Source: Anaerolineae bacterium
GTDB taxonomy: Bacteria; Chloroflexota; Anaerolineae; 4572-78; J111
Direction: 5' to 3'
Assembly (NCBI GenBank): GCA_023382535.1
Contig: JAHDWA010000017.1
Location: 122,659-186,658 of the forward strand
DNA: 64,000 bases
The translations under genes and the position numbers were made by a program. Of the stretch, positions 1 through 8,684 are shown in pieces. Every line of letters begins with the position of its first letter. The stretch's first letter is position 1. The notes under the pieces are model-generated. The model did not search any database, was not told the origin of the DNA, and worked only from the letters and a program-made list of their open reading frames with translations.

Positions 1-141
1 AGATTCTTGTGACCAACGGCGTCCTCTGAACTGAGATTAAAATTAAATCTGGTCTAGAAAACCTAGCATAAAATGAACGGAGTGCCTATATATCGGAGCT
101 TAGAAAGAGGTATAAAAACAGATACATTTGCCAGAGGGGCG

Positions 142-3100
142 TTACAACAGTGTCACCGGGTCAATATCCACTTTCCACCCCTGCGGCAAGGGGAGTAATG
201 GACGCAGCACCGCCGCCGGGTCAGGGGCGCGCAGGAGAATGTGCCAGCGGAACTGCGAGCGGACGCGGGGCACGTAGCTCGGCGTGGGGCCGATAATCTC
301 CACCGCCGGCAGTCCCCGGCGATCTACGTGCAGGCGCAGCCGCTCGGCCAATTGGTGAGCCTCGGCGGCGCTGCGATCGGGGCCGGAGCCGCTGTACATC
401 AGCAAAGCCAGCCGTTTGAAAGGGGGATAGCGCTGCTCCTGGCGGAAAGCCAGCTCGGTTTGATAAAAGCCGAGATAATCATGCTGGCTGGCTGCTTGCA
501 GAGCCACCTGGTCCGGGTTGTACGTCTGGATGATGACGCGCCCACCCAGGGGACTGCGCCCGGCCCGGCCCGCTACCTGCATGAGCAGTTGAAAGGTGCG
601 CTCGGCGGCGCGGAAATCGGGCAGGTAAAGGGCAGTATCGGCGGAGATGACGCCCACCAGCGTGACCAGGGGCAAATCCAGGCCCTTGGCCACCATCTGC
701 GTGCCGACCATAACATTGGCCCGCCCGGTCATAAAATGCTGTAAAAACACATCGTGGCTGCCCTGCCGCCGGGTTGTGTCCCAATCCCAGCGAATGGTTT
801 GGGCCTGGGGAAACTTGGCCTTAACCGCCTCTTCGACCCGCTGCGTGCCCAGCCCAAAGTAGCGAATCCGCTCGCTGCCGCACTGCGGGCATTGCCCCGG
901 CGTCCGGTCGCGATAGCCGCAGTAATGGCACATGATCAATTCGCCGCTGGTGTGATAGGTCAGGGTGGTATCGCAGCGTGGGCAGCGCAGCACGAAGCCG
1001 CAATCCCGACAGATCACAAAACTGGCTGCACCTCGCCGGTTAAGGAACAGGATGATTTGCTCCTCCCGTCGCAGCGTCTCACGCATCGCGTCTTGCAAGG
1101 CCCGACTGAAAATGGTGCGGTTGCCCGCCTTCAACTCCTCCCGCAGGTCAACAATTTCGACGTGAGGTAACGGCAACGTAACGAAGGATGAAGGCTGAGG
1201 GATGAGGGATGAATCTGGAAGCTTGGTCTGTTTCATCCTTCCGCCTTCATCCTTCATCCTTTTCACCATTGCTTGCTGGACCGCGACATGCTGGGTGTGA
1301 GCGAGGATGCGATTGGGCAGGGTCAGCAGTTGGTACTCGCCGCGCTCGGCCTGGCGGTAGGTGACGACATCGGGGGTGGCGCTGCCCATGATCGCCAGCG
1401 CCTGGCTGAGGCGGCTCAACTCCAGGGCGGCATCACGGGCGTGAAAGATGGGCAGGCGGTCACGCTGCTTGTAGGCCGGTTCATGCTCTTCATCTACGAC
1501 GATGACCCCCAGATTTTTGACCGGGGCAAACAGGGCTGAACGCGGCCCGACCACAATCGGCAGGTCGCCATGACGGACTCGCTCCCAGGTATCGTACCGC
1601 TCTCCCGGCGACAGGGCCGAATGCCAGACGGCCACCTGGCCCGGAAAACGGGCGGCCACCCGCTCGACGCTCTGGACTGCCAGGGTAATTTCGGGAACCA
1701 GCATAATCGCCCCTTGCCCGGCCCGCAGCGCCGTGGCAATGGCCCGTAGATAAATTTCAGTCTTGCCGGAGCCGGTCACGCCGTGGATGAGGATCGGCTT
1801 GGTCCCGTTCCGGCGCGACTTCCAGGCGGCGGCGACGGCCTCCCAGACGGCCTGCTGCTCTTCGCTGAGGGTGGGCGGCGTGTCGAGGGTAAAACTGCGC
1901 CCGGCCAGCGGGTCGCGCCAGCGGCGGGCGTCGTCCATGCTGACCAGGCCGGCCCCGGCCAGCTCTTTGAGGGTTTGCAGGTTAGCGTTGGTTTGAGCAT
2001 AGACCCAGCCCACCCAAACCGGCCCATCCTCGGCGGCCAGCAGCCGGAGAACTTCGGCCTGTTTTTGCGCCCCGCGCAGCTCGATCACCGCTTCGCTGAG
2101 ATGGGCCGCCGGCAGGGTCAAAGTGACCCGTTCCGGCTCGTCAAAACGGACGACCCATCCTTTTTTGACGAGTCTAGTGAGGGCGTTCCGGTTGACGCCG
2201 GTAGCAGTCATTACCTCGTCCAGCGGGACAGGCTGCTTCTGCGCCAGCAAGTAATTGAGCAAAGTTGACTCTGCTTCGGAGGTAGTCTCGCTGGCGGGCG
2301 GGGTTGAGTCCGCAGCCCTGGGCGGGACGGCCAGCCGGGTTTGCTTGGGAATTATCTCCAGCCAGCCTTTCTCTGCCAGCGATTTAACCTGTTCGCGGGA
2401 GCAGTCCACGTGAGCCAGTACATCGGCCAGCGGCGGCAGGGGATCGTCCAGGTCGGCCAGGTGGAGCAGAAGTTCCGCCTGTTTGGAGGGCCGTCCCAGG
2501 GTGGGCAGGGCAGCCTCCACCTCGTCGGGAGCGATCAGTAATTCTATGGTGCGGTCCACTTTAGGGCCGACACGGGGCTTGGTCAGGGTGGACTCTTTGC
2601 GAGCCAGACCTTTTGCCAGCAGGGACTCGGCCACGCCGGGTTCGACCTCGGTCAGCGGCACGCTGCCATGCTGGCGCAGGTAATTGAGCAAAATCTGTTC
2701 CGGCGCATTGAGAGCAGGCGGCGGATTGGTGGCTGTAGAAGCAGGTTTCAGGACAAACTCTGATTTGCGGCTGGAGCCGGGCGGCAAAAAGTGGCGCACG
2801 CAAATCGCCAGGGGGGCCAGGGTTTCCTGCGAGAGCCAGCGGGCCAGACCGATTTGGGCCGGGTTCAGGACGGGCAGCGGGTCGAGGATGTCTGCGATGG
2901 GTTTGGTCTCGTCCACCGGCGAGGTTTCGCTGAGGCCGACCACGATGGCCGGGAGTTGTTCGCTGCGAAAAGGCACTGCCACCCACTGGCCGGGCTGGAT
3001 TTGGCCGGCCAGGTGCGCCGGAACTGTATAGTGGAAGGTCAGCGCCAGCGGATTGTTGGCTGAGAAGGACTCATCCTCGCCTAAATCAGCCGCTTCCGGG

Positions 3101-3189
3101 TAGGACAGGTCGGCGTCTTCGGGCAAATCTATAAAACTACGCCGGTCACGTTTAATAAGGGGGCGATCTACAACAACTTCAGCAAACAT
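142..3189 (-). CDS. priA: Primosomal protein N' (PriA helicase), long form
   Basis: Superfamily 2 DNA helicase that reloads the replisome at stalled forks. The core is visible as a P-loop GSGKT near residue 473 and a DEEH box near 567. The family zinc-binding insertion follows, with paired cysteines (CRDC, CPRC, CHYC, CPQC) at about residues 728-772. At 1015 residues it exceeds the usual 700-830. Most of the extra length precedes the helicase core, and the rest is an in-frame insert at about residues 642-668 encoded by an inverted GGATGAA-type repeat. It is the last gene of a minus-strand run gmk-rhomboid-MEMO-priA and begins one base after the MEMO gene. The identity is secure; the effect of the insert is unknown. 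Confidence 0.96.
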   Translation of the reverse strand: MFAEVVVDRPLIKRDRRSFIDLPEDADLSYPEAADLGEDESFSANNPLALTFHYTVPAHLAGQIQPGQWVAVPFRSEQLPAIVVGLSETSPVDETKPIADILDPLPVLNPAQIGLARWLSQETLAPLAICVRHFLPPGSSRKSEFVLKPASTATNPPPALNAPEQILLNYLRQHGSVPLTEVEPGVAESLLAKGLARKESTLTKPRVGPKVDRTIELLIAPDEVEAALPTLGRPSKQAELLLHLADLDDPLPPLADVLAHVDCSREQVKSLAEKGWLEIIPKQTRLAVPPRAADSTPPASETTSEAESTLLNYLLAQKQPVPLDEVMTATGVNRNALTRLVKKGWVVRFDEPERVTLTLPAAHLSEAVIELRGAQKQAEVLRLLAAEDGPVWVGWVYAQTNANLQTLKELAGAGLVSMDDARRWRDPLAGRSFTLDTPPTLSEEQQAVWEAVAAAWKSRRNGTKPILIHGVTGSGKTEIYLRAIATALRAGQGAIMLVPEITLAVQSVERVAARFPGQVAVWHSALSPGERYDTWERVRHGDLPIVVGPRSALFAPVKNLGVIVVDEEHEPAYKQRDRLPIFHARDAALELSRLSQALAIMGSATPDVVTYRQAERGEYQLLTLPNRILAHTQHVAVQQAMVKRMKDEGGRMKQTKLPDSSLIPQPSSFVTLPLPHVEIVDLREELKAGNRTIFSRALQDAMRETLRREEQIILFLNRRGAASFVICRDCGFVLRCPRCDTTLTYHTSGELIMCHYCGYRDRTPGQCPQCGSERIRYFGLGTQRVEEAVKAKFPQAQTIRWDWDTTRRQGSHDVFLQHFMTGRANVMVGTQMVAKGLDLPLVTLVGVISADTALYLPDFRAAERTFQLLMQVAGRAGRSPLGGRVIIQTYNPDQVALQAASQHDYLGFYQTELAFRQEQRYPPFKRLALLMYSGSGPDRSAAEAHQLAERLRLHVDRRGLPAVEIIGPTPSYVPRVRSQFRWHILLRAPDPAAVLRPLLPLPQGWKVDIDPVTLL
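1184..1262. repeat. GGATGAA-word inverted repeat inside priA
   Basis: The left arm is two to three permuted copies of AAGGATGAAGG/GAGGGATGA. The right arm is the inverted TTCATCCTTCCGCC and CTTCATCCTTCATCC. The arms enclose about 25 bases. The architecture matches the intergenic word repeats elsewhere in the window, but this copy lies inside the priA reading frame and keeps it open. The encoded peptide is charged and Ser/Pro-rich. Confidence 0.8.
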
Positions 3190-3190
3190 C

Positions 3191-4063
3191 TTATTTACTA
3201 ATCGCTACGGCGGCATATCCCACCACCCGATCCTTGCGTGGGTGGGCGTCGGCGCTGGTGGCGTATTTGAGGAGAGTGGCCTGGGTTGCGCCCAGAGCGG
3301 CGGCGGTGTGGATGATCACGGCAATGGGGCCGGCGCCGCAGGCAAAAGGCTGGCCCTGGTGGCGGCCCGCTTCGACGTGCCGGACCAGGCCGTCGGCATC
3401 CAACTTAAGGATAAATTGGAGTGTGGTCTGATCCAACCGCCGGGCAGTATCGTCGTCAAAGTAGTGACTCAAGTCGCTGCTGGCCACCAGGAGAACATTT
3501 CCATCTCCCTCAATCTCCTCTGATTGTGGGGAAGACGCTCGCCGAATAGCGTTGACTAGGGCCGCACCCAAACGGCGGCAGATTTCGGGGGACTGGATAC
3601 CCATCAGCAAAGGGACCAGTTTGAACTGCCGCAGGGCCATCTGCAGGAAAGGAAGTTCAACTTCCAGGGAATGTTCCTCGTCGGTGGAGAGCAGTTCCAG
3701 GTTCATCTCATCTTGAATTGCCTGCAATAAATCCCAATTGACCGGAATATCGCCGAGCGGGGTGCGCCAGGCCGCCACACGTAAGGTTGAAATTGCGCCG
3801 GGAGCCGCGCCGCGGTGGTCGGGGCCGATAAGGACGACGGTGTCACAAGCGCCGGGAGTCAACCCGGCGAAGGCCGCTCCGGCCACGTGCCCACTAAAAA
3901 AGTAGCCGGCATGTGGCGCGACCAGGCCAAGCAGCCCGGCCGGATGGGAGGGAGTGCCGGCAAAATAATTTTGCAGGTCCAGTTGCAGTTGGGCGCTGTC
4001 GGAGCTGTACCACATGTCGTCGGCAAAATGGGGCTGGCGTATTTTCAAGGCGCTACTGGACAT
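3191..4063 (-). CDS. amrB: AmmeMemoRadiSam system protein B (MEMO1 family)
   Basis: MEMO1-like protein of 290 residues, a fold related to class III extradiol dioxygenases whose bacterial role is unsettled. Family motifs are visible: VAPHAGYFFSGHVAG near residue 48, IGPDHRG near 80, and a later SSDLSHY. Family length is normal. It lies 31 bases after the rhomboid gene and one base before priA, so it is probably co-transcribed. The usual partners AmrA and the radical-SAM protein are not in the window. The family call is firm; no biochemical function can be assigned. Confidence 0.9.
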   Translation of the reverse strand: MSSSALKIRQPHFADDMWYSSDSAQLQLDLQNYFAGTPSHPAGLLGLVAPHAGYFFSGHVAGAAFAGLTPGACDTVVLIGPDHRGAAPGAISTLRVAAWRTPLGDIPVNWDLLQAIQDEMNLELLSTDEEHSLEVELPFLQMALRQFKLVPLLMGIQSPEICRRLGAALVNAIRRASSPQSEEIEGDGNVLLVASSDLSHYFDDDTARRLDQTTLQFILKLDADGLVRHVEAGRHQGQPFACGAGPIAVIIHTAAALGATQATLLKYATSADAHPRKDRVVGYAAVAISK

Positions 4064-4094
4064 AGCTTATCTCCAAAAAAGTATTTCTGTTTGC

Positions 4095-4871
4095 TCAACC
4101 CGACCAAAAAGAGACCACCAGCGGTACGCCGCTCGCTAAAAGGAGAGCTCCCAGGGTTGGCGCCCACCACCGGCTCAACAAAGAAACGGTATCTACCACT
4201 CGTGGAGTCGTTGTGTACTCGTCAACAACTTTATAACGGGGTGCCAGACCGTAGCCCAGGGCAAACCCGGCCACCAGCCCGCCCAGGTGAGCGAGGTTGT
4301 CAATACCGGGCACGGTAAAACCAAAGAAAAGATTAATGCCGATCACAACCAGGGTATTCATGACCCGCTGCCGGCCAAACTGCCCAAAGGCTTCCCGGTG
4401 AAGTAAAAAGAAAGCCAGATTCATGCCGATAATGCCAAAAATTGCGCCGGAGGCCCCGGCAGAAAACAGGTCCGGGCCACGACTGGCAAAGCTGGCCAGG
4501 TTGCCAAACAGGCCGGATAGAATATAGATGACAATAAAACGGTCTGGCCCGTAGAGGCGTTCCATCTCCAGGCCAAAGATGAAAAGGGCATAAGCATTAA
4601 AGGCCAGGTGCATCAAACCGATGTGTAAAAACATCGAGGTGAACAGCCGCCAGATTTCGCCCTCCAAAATAAGCGGGCCGTAATTAGCCCCAAAGCGGAC
4701 CAGCACCCTGGCATTGGTTGAGCCGCCCATTGCGCTCATGGCGAGCCAGATGAGGACAATCGCGGCCAGCAAAATATAGGTAAAAAAAGGTTTATTGAGT
4801 GGCAAGGGCAAGTAAGGGTGGGAAGGAGGTGTTGGCGAGGGTGAGTCAAAATCTGAATAAGGTTGAGTCAT
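4095..4871 (-). CDS. Rhomboid-family intramembrane serine protease
   Basis: Polytopic membrane protein of 258 residues that should cleave transmembrane helices within the bilayer. The catalytic serine motif GASG is near residue 139 in GASGAIFGIIG. The histidine of the dyad is near residue 194 in NLAHLGGLVAGF. The N-terminus is a short Ser/Pro-rich cytoplasmic tail, followed by about six hydrophobic segments. It lies 9 bases after gmk on the same strand and 31 bases before the MEMO gene, so it is probably in one operon with them. Substrates cannot be inferred. Confidence 0.92.
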   Translation of the reverse strand: MTQPYSDFDSPSPTPPSHPYLPLPLNKPFFTYILLAAIVLIWLAMSAMGGSTNARVLVRFGANYGPLILEGEIWRLFTSMFLHIGLMHLAFNAYALFIFGLEMERLYGPDRFIVIYILSGLFGNLASFASRGPDLFSAGASGAIFGIIGMNLAFFLLHREAFGQFGRQRVMNTLVVIGINLFFGFTVPGIDNLAHLGGLVAGFALGYGLAPRYKVVDEYTTTPRVVDTVSLLSRWWAPTLGALLLASGVPLVVSFWSG

Positions 4872-4880
4872 AAGGCTTTC

Positions 4881-5504
4881 CTATAGATTGATTTCGCGTT
4901 GTTCCACGCGACACTTTTCGGCAGTAATGATGGCAGCAATTTTGCGGCACGTTTCGTCGAGCTTGTCGTCGGCATTGATCACGACGTAATCAAACAGATC
5001 CAGCCGTTTTAACTCCTGCCGGGCGGTGGCAATCCGCATTTTAAGTTGGTCCTCCGGCTCGGTTTTGCGCTGGCGCAGCCGGTTCACCAGGGCTTCTTCC
5101 GACTCAGCCGAAATGTAAATCAAGACGGCCTCCGGCACCAGGCGGCGAATAGTGGCTGCACCCTGCACGTCAATTCGCATAATCACATCTTTACCACTGG
5201 TCAGCGCCTCTCGGACTTGCGCTTTGGGGATGCCTTTGTAATCGCCGTAAACGACGGCATATTCCAGTAGCTCGCCCTGCTCGATCATCTCGGCAAACTC
5301 GCCCGTCGAGACAAAAATGTAATCCACCCCATTGATCTCGGTGGGCCGCTGGGGCCGGGTTGTCGCCGTGACAACGAAATGAAAAGGATAGCCCATCTCT
5401 TTGAGGCGGGCAATTGTCATGTCTTTGCCTACTCCTGACGGCCCTGAAATGACCACCAGGATGGGTTTTTCTTGGTGATTGTAAGGTTCAATGCGCCGAG
5501 ACAA
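4881..5504 (-). CDS. gmk: Guanylate kinase
   Basis: Cytosolic enzyme converting GMP plus ATP to GDP plus ADP. The P-loop GPSGVGKD is at about residues 21-28. The GMP-binding region has TTRPQRPTEINGVDY and later EYAVVYGDYKG, as in the family. The length of 207 residues is typical. The N-terminus carries about 14 extra polar residues before the first beta strand. It is the first gene of a run gmk-rhomboid-MEMO-priA. Identity is secure. Confidence 0.96.
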   Translation of the reverse strand: MSRRIEPYNHQEKPILVVISGPSGVGKDMTIARLKEMGYPFHFVVTATTRPQRPTEINGVDYIFVSTGEFAEMIEQGELLEYAVVYGDYKGIPKAQVREALTSGKDVIMRIDVQGAATIRRLVPEAVLIYISAESEEALVNRLRQRKTEPEDQLKMRIATARQELKRLDLFDYVVINADDKLDETCRKIAAIITAEKCRVEQREINL

Positions 5505-5657
5505 CAGTATCTCCTCTTAACTTAAAATGCTGACTGCTAATTATCATGCCGCCAAACCTTCTGGGAAGCAATTTTCTACTCGGAAAATCACTGTTTCAAA
5601 ACTGCTTGATTTGGCAGAAGGACGGTAGTATAATTATCCCAACGTAACTCAGGCTAG

Positions 5658-5701
5658 AGGTGACTGGCCCTTACTTAGAGGAAGAAAGTGCCAGTCACCT
5701 G
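5658..5701. repeat. CAGGTGACTGGCACTT hairpin repeat, copy 1
   Basis: Inverted arms AGGTGACTGGCCCTT and AAGTGCCAGTCACCT surround about 14 bases. The tail CCTGAACAGTTACA is shared with the copy at 12291. Other copies lie at 12291, 27601 and, degenerate, 47701. It sits between gmk and the fmdB-like gene, upstream of the latter. Confidence 0.85.
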
Positions 5702-5747
5702 AACAGTTACATTCCAACTTATCTTGAAATGTTGAGGGAGCGCAGCG

Positions 5748-6152
5748 ATGCCGATTTACGAGTATGGGTGTTATGACTGCCACAAACGGGTCAATATTTT
5801 TTTTCGCAGCTTTGCCGAGGCAGCGACAAAGCAAGCGGCTTGCCCGCGCTGCGGCGGGGCAAATTTGAAACGGCTGGTTTCCAAAGTAGCCGTCCTCCGT
5901 TCCGAGGAGAGTCGCATCGAGAGCCTGGCCGACCCAAGTAGTTTGGCCGGACTGGACGAGAATGATCCCAAATCTATGGCCCGCTGGATGCGCAAGATGA
6001 GCGGCGAGATGGGCGAGGATTTAGGGCCGGAGTTCAACGAGGTGGTGGACCGATTGGAAGCGGGAGAAGACCCCGAAAGCATCGAGCAATCTATGCCGGA
6101 TTTAGCCGGCGCTGGGGGTGGTGGCGGCGCAGACGACGATTGGTATGAGTGA
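5748..6152 (+). CDS. FmdB-type zinc-ribbon regulatory protein
   Basis: Small protein of 134 residues starting with the family signature MPIYEYGC. A zinc ribbon is formed by Cys8, Cys11, Cys32 and Cys35 (CYDC, CPRC). The remainder is acidic and helical and ends in a Gly/Asp-rich tail. Members of this family are annotated as putative regulators after FmdB of methylotrophs, but most have no proven role. The start is supported by GAGGGAG about 10 bases upstream. It stands alone on plus between two minus-strand genes. Confidence 0.85.
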   Translation: MPIYEYGCYDCHKRVNIFFRSFAEAATKQAACPRCGGANLKRLVSKVAVLRSEESRIESLADPSSLAGLDENDPKSMARWMRKMSGEMGEDLGPEFNEVVDRLEAGEDPESIEQSMPDLAGAGGGGGADDDWYE

Positions 6153-6211
6153 AGCGTAATGCCCGATCCGTGAAAAACCTTTTCACAAGTATTAGAGTAT
6201 CTTTGTACTGG

Positions 6212-6859
6212 CTACCGACGACTGGTTACTGCTAACACCTGCTCTAACCGCCGACAAATAATCTGATTGATTTGATCTACCGGGGCGCTGGCATTGACGA
6301 TGAGCCAGCGCTCCGGTTCTTTTTGGGCCATTTCCAGGTAACCGGCCCGAACACGCTGATGAAAGGCCAGCTCAAGCTGGTCCATGCGATTCCACTCGCC
6401 CTCGCCGGTCACATTCGCCGCCGATTTGCGGCGCAAGCCTTCTTCCACCGGCAGATCCAGATAGATGGTTAAATCGGGCGTCAGACCTTGCGTAGCAAAA
6501 TGGGTAATCATGCGGAGCGTCTCAAAATCCAACTGGCGGCCGTAACCTTGATAGGCATAGGTGCTGTCGGCGTAGCGGTCGCACAAAACGATCCCGCCCT
6601 GGGCCAGATGCGGCAAAATAACTTGTTCCACCAATTGGGCGCGACTGGCCGAGTAGAGCAAAATCTCGGCCCTGGCCGACATCTCCGTGTTGTTGACATC
6701 GTGCAGCACCTGTCGAATCTGGTTGCCGATGGCGGTCCCGCCCGGCTCACGGGTGCAAAGAACCCGATACCCCCGGCGGGAGAGATGTTCAACAACCAGA
6801 TTGATTTGGGTGCTTTTGCCGGAACCGTCGGGGCCCTCGAAGGTGATGAAGAGACTCAT
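6212..6859 (-). CDS. tmk: Thymidylate kinase
   Basis: Converts dTMP to dTDP in DNA precursor synthesis. The P-loop GPDGSGKST is at residues 9-17, TREPGGT follows near 37, and the DRYADST motif is near residue 96, as in bacterial thymidylate kinases. The length of 215 residues is normal. It lies downstream of the AAA/R3H gene on the same strand, separated by a word repeat at 6901-6976. Its 3' end abuts a half copy of the CAGTAGCC-type repeat. Identity is secure. Confidence 0.96.
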   Translation of the reverse strand: MSLFITFEGPDGSGKSTQINLVVEHLSRRGYRVLCTREPGGTAIGNQIRQVLHDVNNTEMSARAEILLYSASRAQLVEQVILPHLAQGGIVLCDRYADSTYAYQGYGRQLDFETLRMITHFATQGLTPDLTIYLDLPVEEGLRRKSAANVTGEGEWNRMDQLELAFHQRVRAGYLEMAQKEPERWLIVNASAPVDQINQIICRRLEQVLAVTSRR

Positions 6860-6900
6860 AACTTACCTGTACAAATTTGATGAAGAAGGTCAGGTGGAGG

Positions 6901-6976
6901 AATGGAAAACTGGAAGGTTGGAGACCTGCTTGATCGCTCTACAGGTAAGTAAAATTCCAACCTTCCAACCTTCCAG
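6901..6976. repeat. CTGGAAGGTTGGA word inverted repeat
   Basis: The left arm contains GGAAAACTGGAAGGTTGGAG and the right arm CCAACCTTCCAACCTTCCAG, with CTACAGG-containing sequence between. It lies between the AAA/R3H gene and tmk. A related GGCTGGAGGACTGGAAGACT stretch lies in frame in the glycosyltransferase gene near 41020. Confidence 0.75.
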
Positions 6977-6977
6977 G

Positions 6978-8612
6978 TTATTTACTTCCGGTTGGCGCAT
7001 CACGGTAGATGCGGACGCGGCGGTAAGGTTCGCGGCCTAGACTATGCGAGACCAGCTTGGCCTGCCGGGCCAGCTCGTGCTGCTCGCGGCGGATATGGGC
7101 GCTCTGCGGCGACAACTCCACGCTGCGCGTGCCGGATAGGATTTTGCGGATCGCTTCCTGGGTTTCGCGCATCGCTATCGAGGCCGGGTCACTCTCCCGC
7201 TCGCTTAAAGAAAAAATATCGGCCAGGCAAGATTCCATCTGAATGACGGTATTGGAGCGCAGGACATAAACCGGCTTGCCTAGACGCTCCGCTTCAGTAA
7301 TGGGCTGCGGATGCTTGCGGTAATAGCTCTTGAGCGTCATCAGAATGTCGGCGTCTTCCAGGTCGTCTACCAGCGTGACCGGCACTCGCAGCGTTCTGGC
7401 TGCCTGGCGCAGCCGGTTCTGGCCGATGCCGTAGGGGAAGATTTTGATAGGCTGCATGGATTTGGTGCTTTCAAAATCAAGCATCCCACTGGCCGCCATT
7501 TTGCCGCGAAAGTCGCCGTAGTCGCCATTTTTGCCTTTGGTCGCCGGCATTACTTCTCTGGTATCCCTGTCCCTATCCCTACCGGGTGCTAACGCTGGTT
7601 GGGCGGGGGTCTCAATCTTAACATCGCCGGCTTCGTCACGGTAGCGAATTTCAGGCAGGAGCGGTTTTTGACGCAGCAGAGAGTCAACCGCGCGGGCCAC
7701 ATCGTGGTGTACGGCAAAGGTCTGCCGGTCCTGAATTTCGACCAGCACATCAAAGGTCGGCGGAGCGCGGCGTTCCAGCACCGTTTTTTGGGTGCCGCGC
7801 CGCCGGGCCTCCTCGTCGGAGAGGGTCACGCTGTCAATGCCGCCGACCAGGTCCGACAGGGTGGGGTTCAACAGCAAATTTTCCAGCGTTTGACCGTGGG
7901 CAGTACCGACCAGTTGCACGCCTCGCTCGGCAATAGTCCGGGCGGCTTCGGCTTCCAGTTGACGCCCAATTTCGTCAATGATAATTACTTCGGGCATGTG
8001 GTTTTCCACGGCCTCGATCATGACCTCGTGCTGCAAACTGGGCCGGGCTACCTGCATGCGCCGGGCGCGGCCAATGGCCGGATGGGGAATATCGCCGTCC
8101 CCGGCAATTTCGTTCGACGTGTCTACAATAATGACGCGCTTGGTTTCGGCCAGCACGCGGGCCGCCTCGCGCAGCAGGGTCGTTTTGCCCACGCCAGGCC
8201 GGCCCAGCAGCAGCAGGCTCTGCCCAGACTCCAGAATATCCTGGACAACATCTACTGTGCCGAACACCGCCCGACCTACCCGGCAGGTTAAGCCGATCAC
8301 CTTACCCTGCCGGTTGAGAATTGCCGAAATGCGGTGCAGGGTGCGCTCGATGCCGGCCCGGTTATCACCCATAAATTTGCCGATGCGTTCGGTAACATAG
8401 TCAATATCGTCCTGGGTAATTTCGCGTTCGCTCAAAATAACTTCGCGGTCGGTGTAGCGGGCCTCTGGCTGGCGCCCCAAATCCATCACAATTTCGATGA
8501 GTTTCTCGCCGTCGTTGGCGGCCTCCAGCGCCTCTTTGATATAGGGCGGTAAAACGCTTAATAAAGCTTCAAGATCATCGGTTATTTTTATTTGTTCAGA
8601 TAAATCGCTCAC
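6978..8612 (-). CDS. SpoIIIAA-like AAA ATPase with C-terminal R3H domain
   Basis: Predicted nucleic-acid-associated ATPase of 544 residues. The AAA module has a P-loop RPGVGKTTLL near residue 141, then VIIVDTSNEIAG and EVIIIDEIGRQLE. This arrangement is typical of the SpoIIIAA-like R3H proteins of Chloroflexota and cyanobacteria. The C-terminus holds RREQH near residue 507, the R-x3-H signature for single-stranded nucleic acid binding. The start is GTG at 8612. A G-rich tandem word around 7562-7586 encodes the in-frame stretch GRDRDRDTRE between the two modules, so that linker is probably dispensable. The cellular role is unknown. Confidence 0.85.
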   Translation of the reverse strand: MSDLSEQIKITDDLEALLSVLPPYIKEALEAANDGEKLIEIVMDLGRQPEARYTDREVILSEREITQDDIDYVTERIGKFMGDNRAGIERTLHRISAILNRQGKVIGLTCRVGRAVFGTVDVVQDILESGQSLLLLGRPGVGKTTLLREAARVLAETKRVIIVDTSNEIAGDGDIPHPAIGRARRMQVARPSLQHEVMIEAVENHMPEVIIIDEIGRQLEAEAARTIAERGVQLVGTAHGQTLENLLLNPTLSDLVGGIDSVTLSDEEARRRGTQKTVLERRAPPTFDVLVEIQDRQTFAVHHDVARAVDSLLRQKPLLPEIRYRDEAGDVKIETPAQPALAPGRDRDRDTREVMPATKGKNGDYGDFRGKMAASGMLDFESTKSMQPIKIFPYGIGQNRLRQAARTLRVPVTLVDDLEDADILMTLKSYYRKHPQPITEAERLGKPVYVLRSNTVIQMESCLADIFSLSERESDPASIAMRETQEAIRKILSGTRSVELSPQSAHIRREQHELARQAKLVSHSLGREPYRRVRIYRDAPTGSK

Positions 8613-8684
8613 GGTTTCGATGTTGATGCCTCCGCACTTATAAAAGTTGCGCCAGGTAAGGTACCACCTGACGCCGTCTTCACC

